DNA of 64,000 bases, taken from Streptomyces sp. A1277. GTDB lineage: Bacteria; Actinomycetota; Actinomycetes; Streptomycetales; Streptomycetaceae. Each line of letters opens with the position of its first letter. Positions within the stretch are counted from its first letter, which is position 1. The notes below the pieces were generated by a model, which had not been told where the DNA came from, searched no databases, and was given only the letters and a program-made list of their open reading frames with translations. Positions 49,175 to 57,753 of the stretch are shown piece after piece. Position numbers and translations under genes: made by a program. The stretch lies in the NCBI RefSeq assembly GCF_004795015.1, contig NZ_SSBI01000002.1, positions 222,905-286,904 of the forward strand. Direction: 5' to 3'.

Positions 49175-49570
49175 ATGCAGTCCTACACGATCGGGCAGGC
49201 GGCCCGTCTCCTCGGGGTCAGCCCCGACACCGCCCGGCGCTGGGCCGACGCCGGGCGCGTCGCGACCCACCGGGAGGAGGGCGGCCGGCGCCTCATCGAC
49301 GGCCGCGACCTGGCGGCGTTCTCCGTCGAGGTGGCCCAGAGCGGCGCGGGCGAGGGGGACGTCTCCTACACCTCCGCCCGCAACGCGTTCGCGGGCATCG
49401 TCACCGCCGTGAAGCTCGGCGATGTGGCGGCGCAGGTCGAGATCCAGGCCGGCCCGCACCGGCTGGTGTCCCTGCTGACCCGGGAGGCCGTCGAGGAACT
49501 GGGCCTGGAGGTCGGCGTGCAGGCCACCGCCCGGGTGAAGTCGACCAGCGTGCACATCGACCGCGCCTGA
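49175..49570 (+). CDS. HTH-TOBE protein (molybdate-binding-type regulator)
   Basis: A 131-residue two-domain protein. The N-terminal excisionase/MerR-type helix-turn-helix (YTIGQAARLLGVSPDTARRW) binds DNA, and the C-terminal TOBE/Mop domain (SYTSARNAFAGIVTAVKLGD through EVGVQATARVKSTSVHID) binds molybdate or tungstate oxyanions. This compact architecture is a streptomycete alternative to ModE. It could sense molybdenum for the molybdenum hydroxylase at 24-28 kb, but no mod transporter genes adjoin. AAGG precedes ATG 49175. Confidence 0.88.
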   Translation: MQSYTIGQAARLLGVSPDTARRWADAGRVATHREEGGRRLIDGRDLAAFSVEVAQSGAGEGDVSYTSARNAFAGIVTAVKLGDVAAQVEIQAGPHRLVSLLTREAVEELGLEVGVQATARVKSTSVHIDRA

Positions 49571-49583
49571 CACGGGCGGCGGC

Positions 49584-50129
49584 TCAGGCCGCGCCTTTCT
49601 TGGCCGCGGCCAGGATCTTCACCACGGTGTGGAAGAAGCGGGTCGTCGCGTCCCGTCCGAGGACGCCCTCCTGGAAGCCCTTCGCGGCCGGCGCCTTGCC
49701 GTTGACGAGGTGCCAGACGACGAAGGCGTCGTACTTTGTGGTGCCGATGATCTCCATGTCCTTCTTCGGGGAGAGCAGCGGCAGCGCCAGGTCCGGATCG
49801 ATCCGCTCGCTCGTGAACACCACGCAGCAGCGCATGTCGTCGGTGACGGTGACGTGCTTGAACGGGTCGAGCGCGATCAGCGCCTCCAGCTCCGGGACCG
49901 TACGCAGGCACACCGCGACGGAGTAGCCGAGGGCGTCGGCGAGGTGGTCACCGATGCGGGTGGCGAGCGCGGCCCGGTCGGTCTCGTCGGTCTCGAAGAA
50001 GACGTTGCCGCTCTGGATGTAGCTGCGCACCGAGGTGAGGCCCAGCTCCGTGAACAGTCCGCGCAGGCGCTCCATCTTCACGGAACGGCCCGGGACGTTC
50101 AGTCCTCGCAGGAACGCGACGTACAGCAA
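49584..50129 (-). CDS. DUF1697 family protein
   Basis: A 181-residue protein of DUF1697: YVAFLRGLNVPGRSVKMERL, then SVRSYIQSGNVFFETDETDR, ending FFHTVVKILAAAKKGAA. Function unknown; a structure for the family shows an alpha/beta fold. The start is TTG at 50129, since no ATG or GTG lies in frame before the conserved region; AGGTGATC lies upstream. It converges on the HTH-TOBE gene with a 13-bp gap. Confidence 0.82.
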   Translation of the reverse strand: MLYVAFLRGLNVPGRSVKMERLRGLFTELGLTSVRSYIQSGNVFFETDETDRAALATRIGDHLADALGYSVAVCLRTVPELEALIALDPFKHVTVTDDMRCCVVFTSERIDPDLALPLLSPKKDMEIIGTTKYDAFVVWHLVNGKAPAAKGFQEGVLGRDATTRFFHTVVKILAAAKKGAA

Positions 50130-50276
50130 GTGCGATCACCTGTTCGTAGGCAGACGGGCAGGGAGGGGCGCGGAGATGCCCGTCAGCGTAGCCCGGCGGC
50201 CCTTCGCACGAGGCCGATGACGGCCTACGGTGGTGTCCACGCCGTCCGGGTCCGACAGCCCTCCTGGGAGATTCCG

Positions 50277-51269
50277 TTGCGCATGCTGATCAACGTGCCC
50301 GAAACCGTCGTCGCCGACGCGCTGCGCGGCATCGCGGCCGCCCATCCCGAACTGACCGTGGACGTGGACAACCGTGTCGTCGTACGCCGTGACGCACCCG
50401 TGGCGGGCAAGGTGGCCCTGGTCTCCGGCGGCGGGTCGGGGCACGAACCGCTGCACGCCGGGTTCGTCGGCCCCGGGATGCTGTCTGCCGCGTGCCCCGG
50501 CGAGGTGTTCACGTCGCCGGTGCCGGACCAGATGGTGCGGGCCGCGGCGGCCGTGGACAGCGGCGAGGGTGTGCTGTTCGTCGTCAAGAACTACACCGGT
50601 GACGTCCTCAACTTCGAGATGGCCGCCGAACTCGCCGAGGAGGAGGGGGTGCGCATCGCCCAGGTGCTCGTGGACGACGACATAGCGGTGACCGACAGCC
50701 TCTACACCGCCGGACGGCGGGGCACGGGGGCGACCCTGTTCGTGGAGAAGATCGCCGGTGCGGCGGCCGACGAGGGCGCCCCGCTGGACCGGGTGGCCGC
50801 CATCGCCCGCCGGGTGAACGAGTCCTCGCGCAGCTTCGGGGTGGCCCTGAGCTCCGTCACCACCCCCGCGAAGGGCTCCCCCACCTTCGACCTGCCCGCC
50901 GGCGAACTCGAACTGGGCGTGGGCATCCACGGCGAACCGGGCCGGGAGCGACGGGCGATGATGACCTCGCGGGAGATCGCCGACTTCGCGGTGAACGCCG
51001 TCCTGGACGACCTGCGGCCGCAAGGCCCGGTACTCGCCCTCGTCAACGGCATGGGTTCGACGCCCCTGCTGGAGCTGTACGGCTTCAGCGCCGAGGTGCA
51101 GCGGGTGCTGGGTGAGCGGGGTGTGGTGGCGGCTCGTACCCTCGTGGGCAACTACGTGACCTCGCTCGACATGGCGGGCTGTTCGGTGACGCTCTGCCAG
51201 GTGGACGAGGAGCTGGTACGGCTGTGGGACGCGCCGGTCGAGACGCCGGCGCTGCGCTGGGGCCGCTGA
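50277..51269 (+). CDS. dhaK: PTS-dependent dihydroxyacetone kinase, substrate-binding subunit DhaK
   Basis: A 330-residue subunit that covalently binds dihydroxyacetone through a hemiaminal to His218 (GVGIHGEPG), the same number as E. coli. Other motifs: KVALVSGGGSGHEPLHAGFV, GEVFTSPVPDQM, NYTGDVLNFEMA and TLVGNYVTSLDMAG. TTG 50277 with GGGAG at 6-7 nt gives MRMLINVPETVV and is preferred; ATG 50283 is the alternative. First gene of dhaK-dhaL-dhaM. With PTS phosphate from DhaM the operon turns dihydroxyacetone into DHAP. Confidence 0.93.
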   Translation: MRMLINVPETVVADALRGIAAAHPELTVDVDNRVVVRRDAPVAGKVALVSGGGSGHEPLHAGFVGPGMLSAACPGEVFTSPVPDQMVRAAAAVDSGEGVLFVVKNYTGDVLNFEMAAELAEEEGVRIAQVLVDDDIAVTDSLYTAGRRGTGATLFVEKIAGAAADEGAPLDRVAAIARRVNESSRSFGVALSSVTTPAKGSPTFDLPAGELELGVGIHGEPGRERRAMMTSREIADFAVNAVLDDLRPQGPVLALVNGMGSTPLLELYGFSAEVQRVLGERGVVAARTLVGNYVTSLDMAGCSVTLCQVDEELVRLWDAPVETPALRWGR

Positions 51270-51299
51270 ACCGCACGTTCCACGGACCAAGGAGATGAT

Positions 51300-51914
51300 G
51301 TGCTCGACGCCGATTTCTTCCACCGCTGGATGACCGCGGCCACCGCTGCCGTGGACCGCGAGGCGGAACGTCTGACCGTGCTGGACTCCGCGATCGGGGA
51401 CGCCGATCACGGCAGCAACCTGCGGCGCGGGTTCACCGCGGTCGCGGCGGCCCTGGAGAAGGAACCGCAGCAGACCCCGGGGGCCGTGCTGACGCTGGCC
51501 GGACGGCAGCTGATCTCGACCGTCGGCGGGGCCTCGGGGCCGCTGTACGGGACGCTGCTGCGGCGTACGGGCAAGGCGCTCGGCGACGCCCCCGCCGTGA
51601 CGGCCGACGAGCTGGCGGGGGCCCTGGGGACGGGCGTCGCGGCGGTGGCCCAGCTCGGCGGGGCGCAGGCCGGTGACAAGACGATGCTCGACGCGCTGCT
51701 GCCGGCCGTGGACGCGCTTCGGACCTCGTTCGCCGCGGGGCGGGAGGCGGCGCGGGCAGGTGCGGAGGCGACCGTGCCCCTCCAGGCGCGCAAGGGCCGG
51801 GCCAGCTATCTGGGCGAGCGGAGCATCGGACACCAGGACCCGGGGGCCGCGTCCGCCGCGCTCCTGATCGCCGCGCTCGCGGACACCGAGGAGACGGCCG
51901 GGGGCGGGGCATGA
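51300..51914 (+). CDS. dhaL: Dihydroxyacetone kinase ADP-binding subunit DhaL
   Basis: A 204-residue subunit holding tightly bound ADP-Mg, which is rephosphorylated by DhaM and passes phosphate to Dha on DhaK. The Mg/ADP motifs LDSAIGDADHGSNLRRGF and ISTVGGASGPLYGTLLRR are intact, with YLGERSIGHQDPGAASA near the end. GTG 51300 has AAGGAG. It overlaps dhaM by 4 bp (ATGA). Confidence 0.95.
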   Translation: MLDADFFHRWMTAATAAVDREAERLTVLDSAIGDADHGSNLRRGFTAVAAALEKEPQQTPGAVLTLAGRQLISTVGGASGPLYGTLLRRTGKALGDAPAVTADELAGALGTGVAAVAQLGGAQAGDKTMLDALLPAVDALRTSFAAGREAARAGAEATVPLQARKGRASYLGERSIGHQDPGAASAALLIAALADTEETAGGGA

Positions 51915-52321
51915 GTACGGACGCGCAGGTGGGCATCGTGCTGGTCTCGCACAGCGGACCGGTGGCCGAGGCCGTGGCGGAGCTGGCCAGGGGGCTCGCG
52001 GCGGGCGGTGCGACCGCGCCGGTGGCCGCGGCCGGCGGCACGCGGGCGGGCGGGCTCGGTACGAGCGCGGAGCTCATCGCCGAGGCCGCCCGGTCGGTGG
52101 ACGGCGGCGCGGGGGTCGCCGTGCTCGTCGATCTCGGGAGCGCGGTGCTCACGGTGAAGGCGATGCTCGCCGAGGGGGACGAACTCCCGGACGGGGCACG
52201 GCTGGTGGACGCCCCCTTCGTCGAGGGCGCGGTGGCGGCCGTGGTCACGGCCTCGGCGGGCGGCAACCTCGACGCGGTCGCGGCCGCCGCCTCGGAGGCG
52301 TACGACTACCGCAAGGCGTAG
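51911..52321 (+). CDS. dhaM: Dihydroxyacetone kinase phosphotransferase subunit DhaM (EIIA-only)
   Basis: A 136-residue mannose-type EIIA domain: IVLVSHSGPVAEAV with the phosphorylated His14, then GTSAELIAEAA and AVLVDLGSAVLTVKAML. Unlike E. coli DhaM, no HPr or EI-like domains are fused, so it must be phosphorylated by the general HPr. Coupled to dhaL by ATGA. Ends the operon 47 bp before the Nudix gene. Confidence 0.93.
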   Translation: MSTDAQVGIVLVSHSGPVAEAVAELARGLAAGGATAPVAAAGGTRAGGLGTSAELIAEAARSVDGGAGVAVLVDLGSAVLTVKAMLAEGDELPDGARLVDAPFVEGAVAAVVTASAGGNLDAVAAAASEAYDYRKA

Positions 52322-52368
52322 GGCCTGTCTCGGAGACGAACGGGCGGGCGCCGCGCACACTGGGCGGT

Positions 52369-52860
52369 ATGACGGCCAAGAAGAACACCCGCCGCAGCGC
52401 CGGCCTGCTCCTGTTCCGTACCGGCGCCGAACAGGGGCTTGAAGTCCTCATCGGGCACATGGGCGGCCCGTTCTGGGAGGGCCGCGAGCAGGCCGCGTGG
52501 TCGGTGCCCAAGGGTGAGTACGCCCCCGAGGAGGCGCCCCGGGCGGCGGCCCGGCGGGAGTTCGAGGAGGAGTTCGGCCACCCCGTGCCGGAGGGTGAGT
52601 GGGTGGAGCTGGGCGAGGCCCGGCAGCCCAGCGGCAAGACGGTGACGGTGTGGGCGCTTCGGGCCGACATCGATCCGGCGTCCGCCGTGCCCGGCACGTT
52701 CACGATGGAGTGGCCGCGCGACTCCGGGGTGGTGCGGGAGTTCCCGGAGATCGAGCGGTTCGCCTGGTGCACCCCCGAGGTCGCGGCCGAGCGTCTGGTG
52801 AAGGGGCAGCGGGTCTTCGTGGAGCGGCTGCGCGCGCATCTGACGGGTGGCGGGGACTGA
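52369..52860 (+). CDS. Nudix hydrolase
   Basis: A 163-residue pyrophosphohydrolase. The Nudix box GEYAPEEAPRAAARREFEEE, continuing FGHPV, fits Gx5Ex7REUxEExGU. The start KKNTRRSAGLLLFR and PFWEGREQAAWSVPKGEY resemble the DR1025/NTP-pyrophosphohydrolase subgroup. The substrate (8-oxo-dNTP, diadenosine polyphosphate or other) is not predictable. There is no strong ribosome site before ATG 52369. A T-tailed terminator follows. Confidence 0.9.
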   Translation: MTAKKNTRRSAGLLLFRTGAEQGLEVLIGHMGGPFWEGREQAAWSVPKGEYAPEEAPRAAARREFEEEFGHPVPEGEWVELGEARQPSGKTVTVWALRADIDPASAVPGTFTMEWPRDSGVVREFPEIERFAWCTPEVAAERLVKGQRVFVERLRAHLTGGGD

Positions 52861-52875
52861 ACCGGGCGCACGGGC

Positions 52876-52911
52876 GGAGGCGGGCCGTCGTCCGTGCGAC
52901 GGCCCGCCTCC
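52876..52911 (+). terminator. Intrinsic terminator after the Nudix gene
   Basis: Perfect 15-bp stem GGAGGCGGGCCGTCG and complement, 6-nt loop, followed by TTT: a classical Rho-independent terminator. Confidence 0.85.
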
Positions 52912-52933
52912 TTTCGTGGGTCTTCTCGCGGGC

Positions 52934-53983
52934 TCAGCCCTGCGGGAGGATGACGGCGCGGCCGTTGATCTTGCCGGCGTGCAGTCGCTCGTAGGCGAGG
53001 GGCGCCTCGTCCAGCGAGTACGTCTCGACGTGCACGTCGACCGCGCCGGCGTGGGCCAGGTCGAGGACCTCGGCCAGTTCGGAGCGCGATCCCCAGTACG
53101 GGGCGGTGACCGTCGTGTTGAACGGCAGTACGCCGAAGCCGACCGGCAGCACTCCGCCGCCGATGCCGACGATCGTGACGTCGGAGTCGATGGCGGCCGC
53201 CGCGCCGGCCGTGGCGACGGTCGGCGGGGCGCCGACGAAGTCCAGGACGACCTCGGCGCCGATGCCGCCCGTCAGCTCACGGATGCGCTCCGCCGCGTGC
53301 TCGTCCGACAGCACCGCCTCGTGCGCCCCGACCGTGCGGGCGAGGGCGAGCTTGTCCTCGGTGACGTCGAGGGCGATGACCCGGGCGGCCGTCAGGGCGC
53401 GCAGCAGCTGGATGGCCACGTGGCCGAGGCCGCCGGTGCCGATGACGACGGCGGTGGCCCCGGGCACCAGCTTCGGCAGGGAGCGCTTGATGGCGTGGTA
53501 CGGGGTGAGGCCGGCGTCGGTGAGCGGCACCGTCCGTACCGGGTCGAGGTCGCCGATGGGCACCAGGTGGCGCGGATCGTCGACGATCATGTACTCGGCC
53601 ATGGCACCGGGCGAGCCGAGGCCGGGCGGGTTGATGCCCAACTCCTGGGCGCGCAGGCAGTAGTTCTCCTTGCCCTCGGCGCACTTGACGCACGTGCCGC
53701 AGCCCCAGGGGCCGTAGACGGCGACGGACTGGCCGGTCGTGAGCCCGCTGAGGCCGCTGACGCCGTCACCGAGCGCGGCGATCGTGCCGACGCCCTCGTG
53801 GCCGAGGGTGAGCGGCAGAGGGTAGGGGAACTGGTCGGCGGGCCAGCCCATCACGGCGATGTCGGAGTGGCAGACGCCTGCCGCGGTGACCTTCAGCAGC
53901 ACCTGTCCGGGGCCCGGTTCCGGGTCGGGCACGGTGACGACCTCGGGTGCGGCGCCGATTTCGCGGTACTGGACGGCTTTCAT
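52934..53983 (-). CDS. Zinc-dependent alcohol dehydrogenase (MDR family)
   Basis: A 349-residue medium-chain dehydrogenase. Catalytic zinc ligands are in AAGVCHSDIAV and LGHEGVGTIAALG; the structural-zinc loop CGTCVKCAEGKENYC is complete; the NAD(P) motif is VIGTGGLGHVAIQLLRALTA. It oxidises an alcohol or reduces an aldehyde or ketone of unknown structure. AAGGAGGAC precedes the ATG. Last gene of the tetR-SDR-ADH operon (79-bp gap from the SDR). Confidence 0.93.
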   Translation of the reverse strand: MKAVQYREIGAAPEVVTVPDPEPGPGQVLLKVTAAGVCHSDIAVMGWPADQFPYPLPLTLGHEGVGTIAALGDGVSGLSGLTTGQSVAVYGPWGCGTCVKCAEGKENYCLRAQELGINPPGLGSPGAMAEYMIVDDPRHLVPIGDLDPVRTVPLTDAGLTPYHAIKRSLPKLVPGATAVVIGTGGLGHVAIQLLRALTAARVIALDVTEDKLALARTVGAHEAVLSDEHAAERIRELTGGIGAEVVLDFVGAPPTVATAGAAAAIDSDVTIVGIGGGVLPVGFGVLPFNTTVTAPYWGSRSELAEVLDLAHAGAVDVHVETYSLDEAPLAYERLHAGKINGRAVILPQG

Positions 53984-54062
53984 GGGGTCCTCCTTGACCT
54001 CTGTCGCTCGTTCACTGGCCCCCGAGCCCCCCGTTTCCCCCTGTTGTGCCCCCGATCGCCGG

Positions 54063-54839
54063 TCAGGAGGCGGAGTAGCCGCCGTCCACCAGGTGGTAGC
54101 TGCCGTGGATGAACGACGCGCGGTCCGAGAGCAGGAAGGCGGCGAGTTCCGCCACCTCCTCCGACGTGCCGAGGCGCCCGGCCGGGTGCAGCGAGATCAG
54201 GTGGTCGCGGGCCGGTCCCTCGGTGTCGCGCAGCAGCGGGGTGTCGATGAAGCCGGGGCCCACCGCGTTGATCCGGATGTTCTGAGCGGCGTATTCGAGG
54301 GCGGCGGTCTTGGTGAGGCCGACGACGCCGTGCTTGGCCGCGACGTAGGCCGGAGAGCCGGCGAAGCCGTTGGTGCCGAGGATCGAGGACATGTTGACGA
54401 TCGCGCCGCCGCCCGCGGCGAGGAGGGCGGGCAGTTCGTAGCGCATCGAGTAGAAGACGCCGCTGAGGTTGGTGGCGACGACCCGGTCCCAGTCCTCGAC
54501 GGCGTACTCGCCGGTGGGGTTGCTGGGGCCGCCGATGCCCGCGTTGTTCACGGCGAGGTGCAGCGCGCCGAAGGTGTCGACGGCGAACCGCACGCCCGCC
54601 TCGACGGACGCGGGGTCGGTGACGTCCATGACCACGGCGGCGGCCCGGCCGCCGGCGCTCTCCAGTTCGGCGACCGCCTTGCGCGCGCTGTCCTCGTCGT
54701 AGTCGGCCACGACGACCGAGGCGCCCGCGCCGGCGAGCCGGCGGGAGAGGGCCAGGCCGATGCCGGAGGCCCCTCCGGTGACGAGGGCGGTTCGGCCGGC
54801 GAATTCCTGGTCGGCGGGGGCGGGGGTGGTGGTGCTCAT
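54063..54839 (-). CDS. Short-chain dehydrogenase/reductase (SDR)
   Basis: A 258-residue classical SDR. The cofactor motif ALVTGGASGIGLALSRRLAG is at about residue 17; VADYDEDSARK suggests NAD preference from the acidic residue after beta-2. It has NNAGIGG, the catalytic Ser in NMSSILGTNG, and Tyr/Lys in YVAAKHGVV. It probably works with the ADH encoded next on an alcohol or ketone. Its start overlaps the TetR stop by 4 bp (ATGA). Confidence 0.93.
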   Translation of the reverse strand: MSTTTPAPADQEFAGRTALVTGGASGIGLALSRRLAGAGASVVVADYDEDSARKAVAELESAGGRAAAVVMDVTDPASVEAGVRFAVDTFGALHLAVNNAGIGGPSNPTGEYAVEDWDRVVATNLSGVFYSMRYELPALLAAGGGAIVNMSSILGTNGFAGSPAYVAAKHGVVGLTKTAALEYAAQNIRINAVGPGFIDTPLLRDTEGPARDHLISLHPAGRLGTSEEVAELAAFLLSDRASFIHGSYHLVDGGYSAS

Positions 54840-55504
54840 GAGGTCCCATTTCCTTCCGTGGTGCTGGTGGTGCTCTGTGACGCGGGCGAGGTGAACAGCT
54901 CGCCGGCCAGTGCGTCGAAGGCCCGCTCGACGAGCCGGGGCAGCTCGTCGGGGCGGTTCCCGCGCACCCAGGCGGCCTGGGCGGCGAGGAGTGCGCCGGC
55001 TCCGGCGGCGACCGTGACGGCGGGCCGCAGATCGCTGCGGGGGTCGACCCCGAGCCGGTCGGCGACGATGGCGACCGAGTCCTCCTGGGCGTCCACCCGG
55101 ATGTGGTGGAACGCGGCGTAGAGGGTCGGCTCCCGCTCGGCGAGGACCAGCAGTTCGAAGATTCTCGGGCGGCGGTGCCAGGCCGGTGCGGCGGGGTCCG
55201 CCAGCCAGTCCAGAACGGCCCGGCGGTAGGCGGTGAGCGGCGGCTCCTCGGCCGGACGGGCGCGCAGGGCGTCGTTGATCCGGTCGCCGTCGCCCCGGAC
55301 CGAGTCCAGGACGGCGGACTCCTTGCTCGCGAAGTACCGGCTGAAGGTGCGGCGGTCGACGTCCGCGCGTTCCGCGATCTCCTCGACCGTCACGTCCCTC
55401 AGGCCCCGGTCGAGCACGAGCTCGAACGCGGCCCGGGCCAGTGCGTCCCGGGTCCGGCGGGCCTTGCGGCTCCGCCTTTCCGGAAGCTTCTGTTCCGCTT
55501 GCAT
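54836..55504 (-). CDS. TetR-family transcriptional regulator
   Basis: A 222-residue regulator. The N-terminal HTH reads RRTRDALARAAFELVLDRGL and VTVEEIAERADVDRRTFSRY with FASKESAVL. The C-terminal ligand domain is helical. It heads the operon with the SDR and ADH, so it likely represses their genes in the absence of a substrate-like ligand and autoregulates. A palindrome with 11-bp arms lies 22 bp upstream of ATG 55504. Confidence 0.92.
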   Translation of the reverse strand: MQAEQKLPERRSRKARRTRDALARAAFELVLDRGLRDVTVEEIAERADVDRRTFSRYFASKESAVLDSVRGDGDRINDALRARPAEEPPLTAYRRAVLDWLADPAAPAWHRRPRIFELLVLAEREPTLYAAFHHIRVDAQEDSVAIVADRLGVDPRSDLRPAVTVAAGAGALLAAQAAWVRGNRPDELPRLVERAFDALAGELFTSPASQSTTSTTEGNGTS

Positions 55505-55526
55505 GTTTTTCACCGTACACCCGAAA

Positions 55527-55560
55527 ATGTCCCGACGCGACATGAGTCTCGTCGGGACAT
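55527..55560. promoter_or_regulatory. Candidate TetR operator, or terminator of the phosphatase gene
   Basis: Perfect 11-bp arms ATGTCCCGACG/CGTCGGGACAT with a 12-bp spacer, just upstream of the tetR start. On the minus strand the hairpin is followed by TTTTC, so it could also terminate the upstream phosphatase transcript. Confidence 0.5.
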
Positions 55561-55581
55561 GAAGTGCCTTGTCCGCCTGCG

Positions 55582-56796
55582 CTACAGCGCGCTGACCACC
55601 TCGGCGGCCCGCATCGCGTCGCGCCCCGAGGGCTCGGCCGGGCGGGGCACGGCGCACGGGGTCCGGCGCAGTGCCAGTACGGCGACGTCGTCGCGTCGCA
55701 CCCCGCCGGAGAACTCCTCCAGGTCGTGTTCCAGCGCGTCGAGCAGTTCCCGGGGCTCCAGGCGCGCCCAACGGCCCAGCCGGGTGTCCAGCGGGTAGAA
55801 GCGGCCGTCGGCGTCACGGGCCTCGGTCACCCCGTCGGTGAACATCAGGAGCGTCGCGCCGGGCGGGAAGTCCAGCCGTTCCGCCGTGCGCCCCTCGCTG
55901 CTGAGCTCCGCCATGCCCAGCGGCACCGAGGTGTGGCGCAGCGGGACCGCGACGGCCACTCCGTCGTGCACCAGGCGGGGTGGCAGGTGGCCGCAGTTCA
56001 CGGCCTGGGCCCGGCCGTCGCCGTCGAAGCCGAGCACCAGGGCGGTCACGAAGCGTTCGGTATCGCCGGTCTGGGCGGAGAAGGCGTTGTGCCGTACGAC
56101 CGCGTCCTCCAGGGCATCCACGACGCCGGTCAGGGAGGGTTCGCGGATGGCCGCCTCGCGGAACGCGCCGAGGACGGCGAAGCCCGCCCCGATGGCGGGG
56201 ACGCCCTTGCCCTGGACGTCGCCGATGATCACGCGGGTGCCGTGGGCCGACTGGACGACCTCGTAGATGTCACCGCCGACCAGGCGGTCCTCCTCGATCG
56301 GCGTGTAGGTGCCGTGGGCGGTGATCTGGTCGGTGGGGATGGGCAGGGGCCGCAGGATCTGGCGCTGGAGCGCGACGGCGGCGGACCGGAGCCTGGCGAT
56401 CTCGGTGGCGTGCCGGATGCGCAGGGCGCAGGCGCCGATCCCGAGGAGGCACGCCAGGACGGTGAAGACGATGCTGCTGACGATGTCCCAGAAGGTCCCA
56501 CCGGCCACCAGCCGCGAGACGACGGCCACCACCATGACCCAGGAGGCGACGCCCACGGTCTGCGCGATCGTCCCGAAGACGGAGACGAGGGCGGGCACGA
56601 CCACCAGCAGCGGCACCAGGCGCAGGTCGTCCCCGGAGAGGAGATCGAGGCCGCCGATCACGGCGGTCAGCAGGGCCAGTCCGCCGAACAGAGCCCCGTT
56701 CCCGACACGCGGGGCGCGCACGGCAGCCTCCACCGCGTCGGTGCCGGGGAGCGGCACTCGCCGTGTCGCAGGCCGGCGCAGGAGTCCGATCGTCAA
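55582..56796 (-). CDS. Membrane PP2C-type serine phosphatase (SpoIIE/RsbU-like)
   Basis: A 404-residue protein. The N-terminal third has four predicted transmembrane segments (for example ALFGGLALLTAVIGGLDLL and WDIVSSIVFTVLACLLGIGA). The C-terminal PP2C/SpoIIE domain has GGDIYEVV, GDVQGKGVPAIGAG, and FTDGVTEARD with the metal-binding acids, ending GGVRRDDVAVLALRR. It should dephosphorylate anti-sigma antagonists in the general stress or development network. TTG 56796 is the chosen start, preceded by GGAGAGGG; no ATG or GTG fits the conserved start. It lies upstream of and in line with tetR. Confidence 0.88.
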   Translation of the reverse strand: MTIGLLRRPATRRVPLPGTDAVEAAVRAPRVGNGALFGGLALLTAVIGGLDLLSGDDLRLVPLLVVVPALVSVFGTIAQTVGVASWVMVVAVVSRLVAGGTFWDIVSSIVFTVLACLLGIGACALRIRHATEIARLRSAAVALQRQILRPLPIPTDQITAHGTYTPIEEDRLVGGDIYEVVQSAHGTRVIIGDVQGKGVPAIGAGFAVLGAFREAAIREPSLTGVVDALEDAVVRHNAFSAQTGDTERFVTALVLGFDGDGRAQAVNCGHLPPRLVHDGVAVAVPLRHTSVPLGMAELSSEGRTAERLDFPPGATLLMFTDGVTEARDADGRFYPLDTRLGRWARLEPRELLDALEHDLEEFSGGVRRDDVAVLALRRTPCAVPRPAEPSGRDAMRAAEVVSAL

Positions 56797-56967
56797 GGCC
56801 CTCTCCTTCCGGAATCTGCCGGCCGGGCGCCGGCGTTCCCTTCCATTCGACCTGGTGGAGGGGGTGGGGCACACGAGGCTTACGGCCTCATGGCCCCTGC
56901 CGAAGGTCCCGGGAAGTGCCGCGCCGCCGCCTTCGGGCCCCGGGGCCGGGGCGCGAAGGCAGTGGCC

Positions 56968-57509
56968 TCAGCGGCCGGACACCGTCGCGTCGGCCGGTCG
57001 GCCGGGCTTCGGCACCACAGGCCGGCCGGGGACGAGCGCGGCGAGGAACACGGTCCGGCGGCGGAGCGCGAACCCGAGCGATTCGTAGAGCCGGACGGCC
57101 CCGGTGTTGGAGGCGGCGGCGTGCAGGAACGGCGTCTCGCCGCGCTGCCCGATTTCGTGGGCGACGGCACGCACCAGCCCGCCGCCGAGTCCCTGGCCGC
57201 GTACCGACTCGTCGGTGCAGACCCCGCTGATCTCGCTCCAGCCCGGTGGCCGCAGGCGTTCACCGGCCATGGCGACGGGCGCTCCGCCCCTCCGGACGCC
57301 GAGGTAGGTGCCGAGTTCCACGGTACGGGGTTCGAACGGTCCCGGCCGGGTGCGGGCGACCAGGTCCAGCATCTCCGGCACGTCGGCGGGGCCGAGCCGT
57401 ACGGCTTCCGGGTGCGGGGCCGCCGCCACGCCCGCGTCCACGAGCTGGACGCCCTCGGCGTGGAAGACGACCTCCCAGTCGGCGGGCGGGGGCTCCCGGG
57501 ACGCGGCAT
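56968..57509 (-). pseudogene. GNAT acetyltransferase remnant with deleted N-terminal segment
   Basis: The C-terminal part (from PPADWEVVFHAEGVQLVDAG to LHAAASNTGAVRLYESLGFA and LRRRTVFLAAL) is a good GNAT domain with the acetyl-CoA loop VRGQGLGGGLVRAVAH. Full-length relatives have about 70-75 more N-terminal residues. Here a strong ribosome site (AGAGGGAG) precedes ATG 57509, but its frame (MPRPGSPRPPT) differs from the GNAT frame, so about 70 codons appear deleted near 57495 with a frameshift. Probably inactive; an alternative is translation from an in-frame TTG at 57618. Confidence 0.55.
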
Positions 57510-57685
57510 GAGCTCCCTCTCCCCTGTTCCGTGCTCCGGCGCCCTGCTGTCCGGCGCCACAGCTGCGGCAAGGACGCGTGGCGTGCGGCCATTCCCCGGA
57601 CCGTCGATTTCGACTCAACTACAGCCTGATATGAGCCGGTCGGCTCCTGCCGCGCCCCGGCCTGTGGCACTCTGGTGGCGGCCGT

Positions 57686-57712
57686 CCCACCGGGCTCCCC
57701 CGTACCGGTGGG
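57686..57712. terminator. Hairpin in the gap between the GNAT remnant and the next gene
   Basis: Perfect CCCACCGG/CCGGTGGG stem with an 11-nt loop, 42 bp beyond the stop of the 57754-58659 gene. The rest of 57510-57753 shows a GTCGATTTCGAC palindrome (near 57605) and no gene. Confidence 0.4.
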
Positions 57713-57753
57713 GCGGTCTTCGCCGTCGTACGACCGGGCGGCGCGAGGCCGGA

